Shown one piece after another: positions 43,509 to 52,083 of a stretch of 64,000 nt of DNA. Origin of the DNA: Bradyrhizobium erythrophlei (lineage in GTDB: Bacteria > Pseudomonadota > Alphaproteobacteria > Rhizobiales > Xanthobacteraceae); NCBI GenBank assembly GCA_900129675.1, contig FSRD01000003.1, positions 1 through 64,000 on the forward strand. The letters are read 5' to 3'. The notes under the pieces were generated by a model. It was not told the origin of the DNA, made no database searches, and saw only the letters and a list, made by a program, of their open reading frames with translations. A program made the position numbers and the translations under genes. Each line of letters opens with the position of its first letter. The stretch's first letter is position 1.

Positions 43509-44747
43509 ATGGTCACGGAAAAGACGTTCCTCTCGCGCTCGCTCTCATGCCGGCGGCAGTTTCTCGGTAGCGCCGGGGCCGCGACCTTGGCGCTGACCTC
43601 GCCCGCGTTGGCCGACACAGTCGTCAAGCTTCTCCTGCCGGGCGGGCCGGACGAGCGGCCGATGACCACAGCCTTTCCCCAGAAGGGGGCCCTCATCCTG
43701 CAGCGCGCCCGACCGCCGCTGCTCGAAACGCCCTTCGAAGTGTTCGATCAATCAGTGCTTACACCGAACGACCGGTTCTTCGTGCGCTGGCATTGGGCGG
43801 TCATTCCTACCGCGGTCAATGTTGATACCTTCCGGTTGACGGTGCACGGGCATGTCAATCAGACCCTGTCGCTGTCGCTCAATGACATCCTCGCCCTGCC
43901 GCGGGTGGAGCTGGTCGCGATCAATCAGTGCTCAGGCAACTCGCGCGGCTACTTCCAGCCGCGCGTCCCCGGAGGAGAATGGTCGCATGGCGCCATGGGA
44001 AACGCACGCTGGACCGGGGTGCGTCTTAAGGACGTGCTGGATCGCGCGGGCGTGAAGGCCGGCGCAATTCAGGTTCGCTTCAACGGCATGGACGAGCCGG
44101 TCGTCCCGGATGCGCCGGACTTCATGAAGTCGCTCGACATCGATCATGCGCGGGACGGCGAGGTCATGCTCGCCTATGCGATGAACGGCGAGCAGCTGCC
44201 GCTGCTCAACGGCTTACCGCTCCGCCTCATCGTGCCGGGCTGGTACTCCACCTATTGGGTCAAGATGCTAAACGACGTCGAGGTGCTGGACCAGCCGGAT
44301 ACGAATTACTGGACGAAGACGGCCTACATGATCCCGGACACGCCGCGCGCGAACATCCGGCCGGGGGAAACCGACGTTAAGTTCGTGCCGATTAGCCGAA
44401 TGGTGCCGCGATCCTTCATCACGAACATCAAGGAGGGCGACACGCTGCAGGTCGGCGCTTCGACGCTCGCGCGCGGCATCGCGTTTGGCGGCGATTCCGG
44501 CGTATCGCGGGTCGATTTCTCGAGCGATGGCGGCAAGAGCTGGCGAGAAGCTGCGCTCGGCACGGACGAAGGCAAGTACAGTTTCCGACAATGGCAGCTC
44601 CGCTTCAACCCGCCGACCATGGGAGGTCAAGTGCTGATGGTCCGCTGCACCAGCAGCAGTGGCGCGGCGCAGCCCGACACACCCAATTGGAATCCGGGTG
44701 GGTTCATGCGCAACGTGATCGAGCGGACGGCCGTCGTGGTCGCCTGA
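43509..44747 (+). CDS. sorA: Sulfite dehydrogenase molybdopterin subunit (SorA type)
   Basis: This 412-residue Tat-exported enzyme (signal around CRRQFLGSAGAATLALTSPA) oxidises sulfite to sulfate in the periplasm. The Mo-cofactor domain contains FFVRWHWAVIP and the molybdenum-ligating Cys in VAINQCSGNSRGYF; PLRLIVPGWYSTYWVKML and the Arg/His environment are typical. The C-terminal dimerisation domain (from about residue 300) includes VSRVDFSSDGGKSWREAAL. It is followed at 10 bp by the cytochrome subunit, so the pair corresponds to SorAB. GGAG lies upstream of the ATG at 43509. Electrons would go to the cytochrome c encoded third in the operon. SoxC-like proteins are an alternative, but no other sox genes are present. 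Confidence 0.85.
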   Translation: MVTEKTFLSRSLSCRRQFLGSAGAATLALTSPALADTVVKLLLPGGPDERPMTTAFPQKGALILQRARPPLLETPFEVFDQSVLTPNDRFFVRWHWAVIPTAVNVDTFRLTVHGHVNQTLSLSLNDILALPRVELVAINQCSGNSRGYFQPRVPGGEWSHGAMGNARWTGVRLKDVLDRAGVKAGAIQVRFNGMDEPVVPDAPDFMKSLDIDHARDGEVMLAYAMNGEQLPLLNGLPLRLIVPGWYSTYWVKMLNDVEVLDQPDTNYWTKTAYMIPDTPRANIRPGETDVKFVPISRMVPRSFITNIKEGDTLQVGASTLARGIAFGGDSGVSRVDFSSDGGKSWREAALGTDEGKYSFRQWQLRFNPPTMGGQVLMVRCTSSSGAAQPDTPNWNPGGFMRNVIERTAVVVA

Positions 44748-44757
44748 GGAGGAAAGC

Positions 44758-45090
44758 ATGGTGCGCACTCTGCTGCCGATCGCTCTCGTCGTGGGCGTTG
44801 GCTTTGCGCCGGTTTGCGCGCGGGCCCAGAGCCAATTGTCGCTGAAATCTGTCAGCGTCGATCTGCCGCCCGGCGACGACATGTTTCCGAACGGGCCGGG
44901 CGCTGATGCGATCAACAACAATTGCCTCGCCTGCCACTCGGCCGACATGGTGCTCAATCAGCCGGCACTGTCGAAGGCGCAATGGGAGGTACAGGTCAAC
45001 TTGATGCGCACGGCCTACAAGGCGCCGATCGACCCCAAGGACGCCGGCGCGATCGTCGATTATCTAGTCAGCATCAAGGGCATAAAATAG
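44758..45090 (+). CDS. sorB: Sulfite dehydrogenase cytochrome c subunit (SorB type)
   Basis: This 110-residue exported monohaem cytochrome has a signal peptide (about 22 residues, cleaved near ARAQS) and the haem site NNCLACHSADMVL. It forms the electron-accepting partner of the molybdenum subunit encoded 10 bp upstream. GGAGGAAAGC precedes the ATG. The short C-terminus ending DYLVSIKGIK is typical of SorB. It has the expected length. Confidence 0.85.
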   Translation: MVRTLLPIALVVGVGFAPVCARAQSQLSLKSVSVDLPPGDDMFPNGPGADAINNNCLACHSADMVLNQPALSKAQWEVQVNLMRTAYKAPIDPKDAGAIVDYLVSIKGIK

Positions 45091-45142
45091 GCCGAACCCG
45101 ACCAATTCCCTCCGATCACCTCAATCACCCAGGAGTCTGCTG

Positions 45143-45538
45143 ATGCACACCCTCACCAGGATCCGCGCTGCGGGCTACTTGATCATACTGGCGACGGCCG
45201 GGGCGCTTTCCGTGCCGCTTACGGCGTATGCGCAGGGCGATGCGGCGGCCGGCGAAAAGGTCTTCGCTCATTGCGCCCCCTGCCACTCGACCAAGCCGGG
45301 TGAAAAAAAATTCGGACCGTCATTGGCCGGCGTCTTCGGCCGCAAGAGTGGGACGGAGCCCGGCTATACCTATTCGTCGGCACTGAAGGATCAGAACGTC
45401 ACGTGGGATGAAGCGAACCTGGACGCCTGGCTCCAGGGCCCCGGCAAGTTCGTCCGCGGCACGAAGATGATTTACTCCGTGCCGGACGAGAAAGACCGAC
45501 AGGACGTTATCGCCTATCTGAAGACGCTCCCGAAATAA
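45143..45538 (+). CDS. Class I cytochrome c (c2/c550 type)
   Basis: The 131-residue exported protein has a signal peptide cleaved near AYAQG, the haem motif HCAPCHSTKPG, the family core KFGPSLAGVFGRKSGTEPGY, and a methionine ligand in FVRGTKMIYSV. It ends DVIAYLKTLPK. It lies 52 bp downstream of the SorB gene with AGGAG before the ATG. It probably carries electrons from sulfite oxidation to a terminal oxidase. Domain and operon position support this role; direct interaction is inferred. Confidence 0.85.
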   Translation: MHTLTRIRAAGYLIILATAGALSVPLTAYAQGDAAAGEKVFAHCAPCHSTKPGEKKFGPSLAGVFGRKSGTEPGYTYSSALKDQNVTWDEANLDAWLQGPGKFVRGTKMIYSVPDEKDRQDVIAYLKTLPK

Positions 45539-45972
45539 CGTGGCAGAGCCGACTCGAGCCTTTATCTCGAGCACTAAACTTGCCGAATCGCTGAATGACA
45601 GGACCGACGCCCGGCTCCGCTCCGCCGTCCAACGATGGCCGGCCGGAAGACGCGCGAAATTCTACCGGGCCTGTTCCTGAATTCGATTACGTTCGATTTC
45701 GAAGCGAAGCAGGATACCGCACGGCGCTATCTCATGATCGCGTCCGGTCTTCCGAACAAGATCGGCGCTGCCGTGCAAGCTCGAACGCCCTGAAGATTAC
45801 AGCGCCGCGTCGTGCTCTGAACAACCCAGCACAGCAATACTCCCCGAGGGGGGTCTCATCTATCGATCGCGTCGATTGGACAGATAAAAACAATGAATTG
45901 GATTGCTGAAACGGGGACTCCTACGTTGAGCAACATCACCAACGCTCAACAACAGACGAATGGAGAAAACCA
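45539..45972. other. Spacer with no clear gene
   Basis: A 52-codon frame at 45635-45793 (starting MAGRKTREILPGLF) has some coding character but no recognised family or ribosome site. The rest shows nothing. Confidence 0.4.
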
Positions 45973-46050
45973 ATGCGACGCGATATCGAATTCAATGCGG
46001 AAGGCTTAACTCTTCGTGGATGGTCCTACGTGCCGGACGGCGCGAAGAAG
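45973..46050 (+). pseudogene. First 26 codons of an alpha/beta hydrolase, remnant
   Basis: MRRDIEFNAEGLTLRGWSYV followed by PDGAK matches the N-terminus of a Bradyrhizobium-type alpha/beta hydrolase. The gene is then replaced in frame by the small secreted protein gene starting at 46051. A ribosome site (GGAGAAAACC) precedes this remnant, so translation may start here and produce a fusion lacking a proper signal peptide. Confidence 0.55.
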
Positions 46051-46368
46051 ATGAAATACTTTCTGGCAGCGCTGCTGCTCGTATCGTCACTGGCGATGTC
46101 GGCGACAGTTCAGGCTCGAACGAACGAAAGCGGCGTCCGGCCGCAGCCGGTCAGGATCTACGGACGCGAGGTCGCTGCTCCGCCCTGGAGCGCCGCATGC
46201 ATGACCGATCAAGGCCCAAGCGTGTGCGGCGAACCCATGTGGGTCTACGACACCATTGGCGATCACGCCGGAAAGAAGACTGCGTTGTCGCCTGAGCTCA
46301 ACGCGCCGCATGGAAACGGGGGAGACCAACCGCACGTTGATTGGCCGGCCAATATGATCCTGGGGTAA
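46051..46368 (+). CDS. Small secreted protein, 105 residues
   Basis: It begins with a signal peptide (MKYFLAALLLVSSLAMSATV, cleaved near QAR). The mature part is polar, with a conserved-looking stretch REVAAPPWSAACMTDQGP and two Cys. There is no known family. The ATG at 46051 continues in frame from the hydrolase remnant, with only a weak GAAGAAG before it. The gene may use the remnant's ribosome site. Confidence 0.55.
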   Translation: MKYFLAALLLVSSLAMSATVQARTNESGVRPQPVRIYGREVAAPPWSAACMTDQGPSVCGEPMWVYDTIGDHAGKKTALSPELNAPHGNGGDQPHVDWPANMILG

Positions 46369-46461
46369 CTCCCGATCACGCTTTACGAAGGAACCGGAGC
46401 GCGTTCCCCCGTAGGCGGGGGAGCGAGCGTGTAGGCTGATCACTTCCGCTGTTGTTGAGGG

Positions 46462-46517
46462 TTTCGGATGCCGGCCGATCGCGGCGATGCGGCTTGCACC
46501 GTGGCCGGCGTCCGAAA
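46462..46517. repeat. IS91-like terminal hairpin, copy 4
   Basis: Arms TTTCGGATGCCGGCC and GGCCGGCGTCCGAAA with one mismatch; the loop differs completely from copies 1 and 3, so the stem has been conserved while the loop has not. Confidence 0.75.
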
Positions 46518-46810
46518 GCCTTCAATGAAGGAACCCGCGGGAAATGGCAGGCGGTGGCGCCGCGAGCGGCGAGCGCTATGGAGGTTTGCGCACGAGGGAA
46601 GTGTGTGAGGGCAACCGACGCTGATGAGTGTGTTGGCTGACGACGTTGCGGCGCATGATTGGTCGCTCGCAGGTGCGGGAATCTGCGGTAAGCCAGCAAG
46701 ATCGATGGCGAGGTTGACGCGGTAAATGCATATTTGCACGAGCGTCGCCGTGACGGATCGAGGGCCGGCGAGTAAGAACGGGATTTTAATCTGTGAAATG
46801 GGGAACGCGA

Positions 46811-47020
46811 TCATGACGTATCGATCCTGATCACGGTTGGCGGTGGGGGTCTATATTGCGGTGTCGAGCCGCGGTTGAAGGTCTCGAAGATGTTCATGCG
46901 ACCGCCGCAACACGGGCACGGGTGGGTCGCCTGGTCGGTTGCCGGGGCAGTATCGGGAGGCTGCGGCTGGTGCGCGGTTTGCACAGGTGCCACAGAAGCG
47001 ATCAAGCCGACCAACCTCAT
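46811..47020 (-). pseudogene. C-terminal fragment of an IS91-family transposase
   Basis: The last 69 codons include ATDQATHPCPCCGGRMNI and end IRIDTS, as in copy B (CPCCGG zinc knuckle). There is no catalytic part. Confidence 0.75.
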
Positions 47021-47098
47021 CGGCTGATGCCGGTACGGTGTTGGACGCGCCCTACGCCACTCGTTAGATCAAGGGAGCGCCTGCCCATCCGGAAGAAT

Positions 47099-48694
47099 TC
47101 ACGATGCCAGCGCGGTCCGAATCATCCGCGCGAGATCGGAGCTGAGGTAGGGCTTCGGCAGTAGCAGCACGCCAGCGTCGAGCCGGCCATGATGTACGAT
47201 GGCGTTCTCAGTATAACCAGACGTATAAAGCACCTTCAGCCCCCCCGGGCGCCGTTTCAGCGCCTCGGTCGCGAGCTGACGGCCATTCAGTCCCCCGGGG
47301 ATTATCACGTCAGTGAACAGCAGATCGATGCGTTCGGGACCATCGATGATTGCCAGCGCCTCGGCGGCATTGCCGGCGGCCAGCGTGTGGTACCCGAAAC
47401 GGCTGATCTGCGTCACGACGTATTCGCGGACCAGCGCGTCGTCCTCGACAATCAGGATGGATTCGTCGCCGTGTTCGGCCCCGGAGATGCCAGTCTCGGC
47501 GGCCAGCGCGTCCGGGACACCCAAGGCCTCCGGCAGGTAAAGCTTCACGGTGGTGCCGTGGCCCTCTTCGCTGTAGATCTTGATATGTCCGTTCGACTGT
47601 TTGACGAAGCCGTAGACCATACTGAGACCGAGCCCCGATCCCTTTCCGACGTCCTTGGTGGTGAAGAACGGTTCAAACACCTTGTGGAGCAGGCTGCCGG
47701 GGATTCCGTCCCCTGTGTCGCTCACCGCGATCATGACGTAGTTGCCCGGCTTAACCTCGCTGTTCATGCTGGCGTAGTTCTCGTCGAGCACGACATTCTT
47801 GGTTTCGAGCGTCAGCTTGCCGCCGTTCGGCATGGCGTCACGCGCATTCAGTGCGAGGTTCAGGATCGCAGTCGAGAGCTGACTGGGATCAATCAGGGCC
47901 GGCGCGGAATCGTGCGCCAGCATCGATTCGATTTCGATCTGTTCGCCGAGGGTCGGTCGCAGCAACCGCGCTGCATCGATGACCAGGGCGTTGACGTCAG
48001 TGTTGCGCGGCTGCAGCGGCTGTCGACGGGCGAAGGCCAGCAGATGCTGGGTCAGGTCGGCCCCCCTTGCTGCGGCGGCGCTGATCATATCGGTGATCTG
48101 GGCGAGATGCGGACGATCCTTGACAGCCTCGCCGAGGATTTCGATGGTTCCGGTGATCACGGTCAGAATGTTGTTGAAGTCGTGCGCGACACCACCGGTG
48201 AGTTGGCCGATGGCTTCCATCTTCTGCGCTTGCCGGACCTGGGCCTCGTTGGCCTCTATCTCCTGAAAACGTTTGACCATGGCCTCGGCGTTGCGCCGTT
48301 GCCGGATTTCCTCCTCAAGTGCCGCATAGGCTTGCTGAAGTTGGATGCGTGTCGGCAGCACCAGGATCCGCGGCAGAAGCAGCAGCAGTGCCGCCGTGAT
48401 CCCGACCGATGTCAGCGCCAGGAAGCCTTTGGTCAGGCCCTCGATGTCGTAGGCCGGCACCCACAAAGTGAGGATCGACAGCAGGCGGGTCACCCCGGAG
48501 ACCGTGGCGAAGATGGCGAATGCCCAGAATACGCCGCGGAACATGACATCGCGGCGGCGCCGCCACACGAAGAACCCGAGGACGAACGCGGTAGTAAAGA
48601 AGGCGCCGGCGACCATGGCGTCGGAGACGGCATTCAGCCAGATCAATTCCGGCTTCCACAGCAGGCAGGCCCCATGCGGGATGAGCATCGACAT
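47099..48694 (-). CDS. Hybrid histidine kinase with ethylene-receptor-like membrane domain
   Basis: The 531-residue protein begins with three membrane helices resembling the ETR1 ethylene-binding domain: IPHGACLLWKPELIWLNAVS, then FRGVFWAFAIFATVSGVTRL and LTLWVPAYDIEGLTKGF. In canonical members helix 2 reads ACGTTH, whose Cys and His bind copper; here these positions are Ser and Arg. A coiled-coil linker leads to HisKA (GGVAHDFNNIL, His), a HATPase domain (NLALNARDAMPNGG, DTGDGIPG, GKGSGLGLSMVYGF) and a C-terminal receiver (ILIVEDDALVREYV, FTDVIIPGG, LLPKPY). The ATG at 48694 has GGAG upstream and puts the protein's first Gly-rich loop at residue 7. No separate regulator gene is adjacent. Confidence 0.85.
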   Translation of the reverse strand: MSMLIPHGACLLWKPELIWLNAVSDAMVAGAFFTTAFVLGFFVWRRRRDVMFRGVFWAFAIFATVSGVTRLLSILTLWVPAYDIEGLTKGFLALTSVGITAALLLLLPRILVLPTRIQLQQAYAALEEEIRQRRNAEAMVKRFQEIEANEAQVRQAQKMEAIGQLTGGVAHDFNNILTVITGTIEILGEAVKDRPHLAQITDMISAAAARGADLTQHLLAFARRQPLQPRNTDVNALVIDAARLLRPTLGEQIEIESMLAHDSAPALIDPSQLSTAILNLALNARDAMPNGGKLTLETKNVVLDENYASMNSEVKPGNYVMIAVSDTGDGIPGSLLHKVFEPFFTTKDVGKGSGLGLSMVYGFVKQSNGHIKIYSEEGHGTTVKLYLPEALGVPDALAAETGISGAEHGDESILIVEDDALVREYVVTQISRFGYHTLAAGNAAEALAIIDGPERIDLLFTDVIIPGGLNGRQLATEALKRRPGGLKVLYTSGYTENAIVHHGRLDAGVLLLPKPYLSSDLARMIRTALAS

Positions 48695-48966
48695 GTCCAG
48701 AATATCTCCAAGATGAGGCTGCAAAGGCGCGACGGCGATCCGATCGGCCCACCGGGACAACAGGGCAGATCATTCAGGTTTTTCCGCCAACCGCGCAAGC
48801 GCAACGCTGGCCGGCGAGGGGTGCTACGGTGCCCTGGGAGCCAGCGGAACCCGCCTGCTGCATTTCCGGAAGCGAAGCTAGCTGGGCGCTGACGCCAAGA
48901 GCACAAATATTGGCAGGTCAGACGTTTCGCCCAGCCGAACAACGCACTGGCCGGCGTAAGTTCGGC

Positions 48967-49629
48967 TTGTGTGCAGGTTTTCGGATGCCGGCTTGACGAG
49001 GCTATCCACGCGCTCCGACGGACCGGCGTCCGAAAAGCGCCAAGGCACGAAATCGCGGGAAGTGGGGCACCGGCGGTGCCGCGGGCGCTATGGAGATTTA
49101 ACCGCGGTCCGTGATTTGAGTGCCGGGTAATTTTTCGAAGGGTGTACTGGCCTCGAAGGGATGCACAACTTTGGCGTTATGGCACGAGTGTTGCACAAGT
49201 GGGGAAAGCTCCTGTTGCCTCTTATGTGATTTCAAAGAGTTAGGCGTTGTAAAAAGGTCACGTTCGACAACTTCTGCGCGATCCGCCTTGCGACAGCCAT
49301 GGAGCATCATAGGGCGAACCAATTTTTGAAGACTGCAACAAACCTCAATTTTGTCCAACCGAAACTGTACTCGTCAAGATGATCACTGCTTCTCCGATTG
49401 CACGGTGTTCGTTATTCAAATTCTTGACGATGCAGATATAGCCTTCTGCATCTCGGGCGCGGAATTGCGGACCGTTCTATCCGCGACCACCATGCTCGCA
49501 GACAAGCCGCATCGCCTCAACGGACGAACTAGCGTGCAGCGAATTTGTGTTTTGACGATCTTGCCTCCGGTTACCGCACTCACGGTTGGGCTACCCGCGC
49601 AGCGGGCTATCGCGCAGCGATTTCGTGCT
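48967..49629. mobile_element. Transposase-less IS91-like element, copy 2
   Basis: Homologous over its full length to 18738-19408, with small indels. The last 200 bp are almost identical. The right border TTTCGTGCT is followed by TGGCAC of dispersed repeat copy 12. It contains the hairpin at 48978-49036 and no gene. Confidence 0.65.
48978..49036. repeat. IS91-like terminal hairpin, copy 5
   Basis: TTTTCGGATGCCGG pairs with CCGGCGTCCGAAAA (one mismatch). The loop is of the same type as copy 2. Confidence 0.7.
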
Positions 49630-49630
49630 G

Positions 49631-49738
49631 TGGCACGAAACGGACCCGCCGACTGCGGTGCACGATGTCCGCTCTCAGGGCAAAGCGGAAAACATATGCT
49701 CCCATTGAGCTTTTCCGGTTCTGACCCATCTGCGACAT
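49631..49738 (+). repeat. Dispersed intergenic repeat, copy 12
   Basis: TGGCACGAAACGGACCCGCC, GCACGATGTCCGCTCTCAGG, the block GCGGAAAACATATGCTCCC, ending TTCTGACCCATCTGCGACAT. Confidence 0.65.
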
Positions 49739-49865
49739 AAGCTGCATTGAAATCCCGCAGTGCGCGTTCTCCCCGCAACCGTGATGTGCTATCGTATGGG
49801 TGGGAGCATAGGCGCGGGAACCAAATCCCTCATCCCCTTGGTAAGAAGCCCAAGGAGGAAGCTCC

Positions 49866-50843
49866 ATGTTCGACATGAGAAGGCGGGAGTTCATCGGGCT
49901 GCTCGGCGGCGCGGCGGCTGTGCGGCCGCTCGCGGCCCACGCGCAGCAGCCGAAGATGCCGACCGTCGGCGCATTGGTCATTGGCAATATCAACCCAGAA
50001 CAGTTTTGGCGGGAGTTTCGGCAGGGGCTGCGCGATCTGGGGTATGTCGAGGGGCAAAGCATTCGATTTGAGCTTCGATCGGCTGAGGGACACCTCGACC
50101 GGCTTCCCGAATTGGCCGCCGAGCTGGTCCGTCTCAAAATCGATATAATCGTCACGTGGTTCACACCCACCGCTCTGGCGGCAAAGCAAGCGACGCACGA
50201 AATCCCGATCGTCATGGCCGAGACCGGAGATCCCGTTGGTACCGGGCTGGTCGCGAGCCTTCCTCGACCGGGCGGAAATGTCACCGGGATAGCTTCCGCG
50301 ACCGCCGAACTAGCTGGCAAAAGTGTGCAACTGATCCGCGAGATGCTGCCGTGGGCGCGCCGCGTGACCGCGCTGGCCAATGCAACCGATCCCTTCTCCA
50401 AACCTTTCCTCGAACAGATAAACCTTGGCGGCGAAGCCACCGGAACTACAATCAACCCTGTCAGGATCAGCAGCAGTGAGGAGCTCGAGACCGCCTTCGC
50501 ATCGATGGAGAAAGACCGGCCCGATGCCGTCATCGTTCAACCCAGCCTGCCGAGCAAACGCGCTGCCGAGCTGGCGCTGAAGCATCGTGTACCGGCGGTT
50601 TCAGTGCCGCGGTGGTTCGCCGAGGAACAAGGCGGGTTGATGTCCTACTCCGCGAGATATGTCGACCTTTTTCGCAAGGCTGCCGTGTACGTCGACAAAA
50701 TTCTGAAAGGCGCCCAACCGGCCGACCTACCGGTCGAACAGCCAACCCATTTCGAATTGATCATCAATATGAAGACTGCCAAGGCGCTCGGAATTGACGT
50801 GCCACCGACGCTGCTCGCCCGCGCCGACGTGGTGATCGAATAG
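49866..50843 (+). CDS. ABC transporter substrate-binding protein (COG2984 type), orphan
   Basis: The 325-residue protein starts with a Tat-like signal (RRREFIGLLGGAAAVRPLAA, cleaved near AHAQQ). It then has the family marks FRQGLRDLGYVEGQSIRFEL, LPRPGGNVTGIASATAEL and FELIINMKTAKALGIDVPPT. These proteins resemble the tryptophan/tyrosine-type ABC binding proteins but in Bradyrhizobium mostly stand alone, as here. They may bind a ligand without a dedicated transporter. AGGAAGCTCC lies before the ATG at 49866. It is intact, unlike the two relics at 39.6-41.0 kb. Confidence 0.85.
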   Translation: MFDMRRREFIGLLGGAAAVRPLAAHAQQPKMPTVGALVIGNINPEQFWREFRQGLRDLGYVEGQSIRFELRSAEGHLDRLPELAAELVRLKIDIIVTWFTPTALAAKQATHEIPIVMAETGDPVGTGLVASLPRPGGNVTGIASATAELAGKSVQLIREMLPWARRVTALANATDPFSKPFLEQINLGGEATGTTINPVRISSSEELETAFASMEKDRPDAVIVQPSLPSKRAAELALKHRVPAVSVPRWFAEEQGGLMSYSARYVDLFRKAAVYVDKILKGAQPADLPVEQPTHFELIINMKTAKALGIDVPPTLLARADVVIE

Positions 50844-50884
50844 AGATGCTGTTTGTTGCGCTGCATGAGTCTGCTTGTGTGCTT

Positions 50885-50947
50885 TGGCACTTTTCCGACC
50901 TGCCGCGATGTCCGACTTGAGTCCGTTATGCTCCAAAGCGGACATCA
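50885..50947 (+). repeat. Dispersed intergenic repeat, copy 13 (shortened)
   Basis: TGGCACTTTTCCGACCTGCC, CGATGTCCGACTTGAGTCCG and AAAGCGGACATC; the middle of the unit is missing. Confidence 0.5.
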
Positions 50948-51112
50948 GCGAAAGCAACAGGCTTCGAGCCAGCAAGGTTGAACAGAGGCGGCAGCCCACC
51001 GCGTGGGTGACCAGCTACCCACCCGTCAGATGATCCTCGATGTTGCATTCTCCGTAGTACCACGGAGATTTTGCTACTAGCCCGCTTCGGCTCCCCATGG
51101 CTAATTGGCCTT

Positions 51113-51268
51113 ATGTGGACGCGATGTAAGGCTTGCGATGCTTGCCAGATTGCCCCCGCGACGGTCGAGACCGGAGCGGGATTTTTCCTTTGCGATGATT
51201 GCGAGGCAGTTGTCGTTATCGCATTCTTGGAATTTGAACTTCCGGAGTCATTGCCGATTGACGGCTGA
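51113..51268 (+). CDS. Small CxxC-rich hypothetical protein, 51 residues
   Basis: The frame MWTRCKACDACQIAPAT ... FFLCDDCEAVVVIAF has two Cys pairs (CKACDAC and CDDC) that could hold a zinc ion. It is followed immediately by a good terminator hairpin, which supports the reading of a real short gene. No family was recognised. Confidence 0.5.
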   Translation: MWTRCKACDACQIAPATVETGAGFFLCDDCEAVVVIAFLEFELPESLPIDG

Positions 51269-51299
51269 AAGGCCGCCTCAGTTGGCGGCCTCTTTCATT
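51268..51299 (+). terminator. Rho-independent terminator
   Basis: GGCCGCC (51271) and GGCGGCC (51284) form a 7-bp stem with a six-base loop, extended by AAA/TTT-like pairing and followed by TCTTTCATT. Confidence 0.7.
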
Positions 51300-51337
51300 C
51301 CGTCACCAAGCACAGGCAGGGCTCGCGCGGGCTCCTG

Positions 51338-51613
51338 TTAAACAGGTAGGCGCGCGCCAACTCCAACATTAAGAAAATCGAGGTGGCCGGGCGCGCTCGC
51401 ACTTTGGGGTATGGGTAAGGGCGGGCCGCCCGACCACTCGACCGCGCTGGCGTAGATCGCCCCCACGCGTTCGACTTCTGCTCCCACTATGACAAGCGTG
51501 CATCGTGGTGTTGGTGTGGCGGTGGCCGACTTATGCACTGTCAATCCACAGTATTCGTGCGCGCTGAAGGAATGGGCGCAGTCGGTTATTGCCACATAGT
51601 AGGTGACGGTCAT
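51338..51613 (-). CDS. Hypothetical protein, 91 residues
   Basis: Open frame with three Cys in the first half (ITDCAHSFSAHEYCGLTV) and a Pro-rich second half. No family was recognised and no clear ribosome site is visible. Real coding is only moderately likely. Confidence 0.3.
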   Translation of the reverse strand: MTVTYYVAITDCAHSFSAHEYCGLTVHKSATATPTPRCTLVIVGAEVERVGAIYASAVEWSGGPPLPIPQSASAPGHLDFLNVGVGARLPV

Positions 51614-51708
51614 TGCATTTGATCGCGGGTCGGGTGCGGCAGCGGGCCTTCGTGATCATACGCCTGCGCGAGATCGCGCATGTCGAAGAACCCGCCGCGC
51701 CGCTTCGG

Positions 51709-51888
51709 CTACTTAGTCCCGGCTTCGAATATCCCAACTTTCTTGAACGGTCGTGCCGAGGCCCATTCGGCGGTGACCAAAACGCCTCGATCTGCCTCGT
51801 CGGCAAGCAGTCGGAGCAACTCCGCCTTTTCCTTGTCGGGCTCCGCAAGCGCTAATCTACGGTATCTGGCGGCGCGATCGTGGCTCAT
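51709..51888 (-). CDS. Small hypothetical protein, 59 residues
   Basis: The helical MSHDRAARYRRLALAEPDKE start followed by LLRLLADEADRGVLV is typical of a short protein family frequent in Bradyrhizobium (reading frames of 55-70 residues with RYR-LA motifs). The ATG at 51888 is chosen as the first conserved Met. Its function is unknown. Confidence 0.55.
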   Translation of the reverse strand: MSHDRAARYRRLALAEPDKEKAELLRLLADEADRGVLVTAEWASARPFKKVGIFEAGTK

Positions 51889-52083
51889 GGCTACGCACCT
51901 CCCAACGCTACATTTTAGCACAAAACCGACAATCGTGCCTGCAAAAAGTAAGGCCCCGGAAGCTATCCCGAGGCCCTACAGACCGACGGGGTACATCCGC
52001 CCGCCGATCTTGATGGCGTTGATCATGCTGCCGCCTCCTGATCCTCTTTCGCGTCTCCGCGCGCAACGATTTTCAGGGTGTCG

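Larger units (their letters stand above)
46453..47030 (-). mobile_element. Diverged IS91-like element remnant
   Basis: It has the TGTTGAGGG border and hairpin on the left, and on the right a fragment of the transposase 3' end. Sequence identity to copies A and B is high in the hairpin arms and in the last transposase codons but low between. It is therefore a different, older member of the same family. The 5' part of the transposase and the whole recombinase gene are missing. Confidence 0.7.

Noticed and set aside
46395..46432. CCCCCG/CGGGGG hairpin after the small secreted gene as a terminator
   Set aside because: No T-run follows, and it lies in a GC-rich spacer at an element border; it may belong to the mobile DNA.
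47189..48892. 567-codon plus-strand frame
   Set aside because: Antisense of the hybrid histidine kinase.
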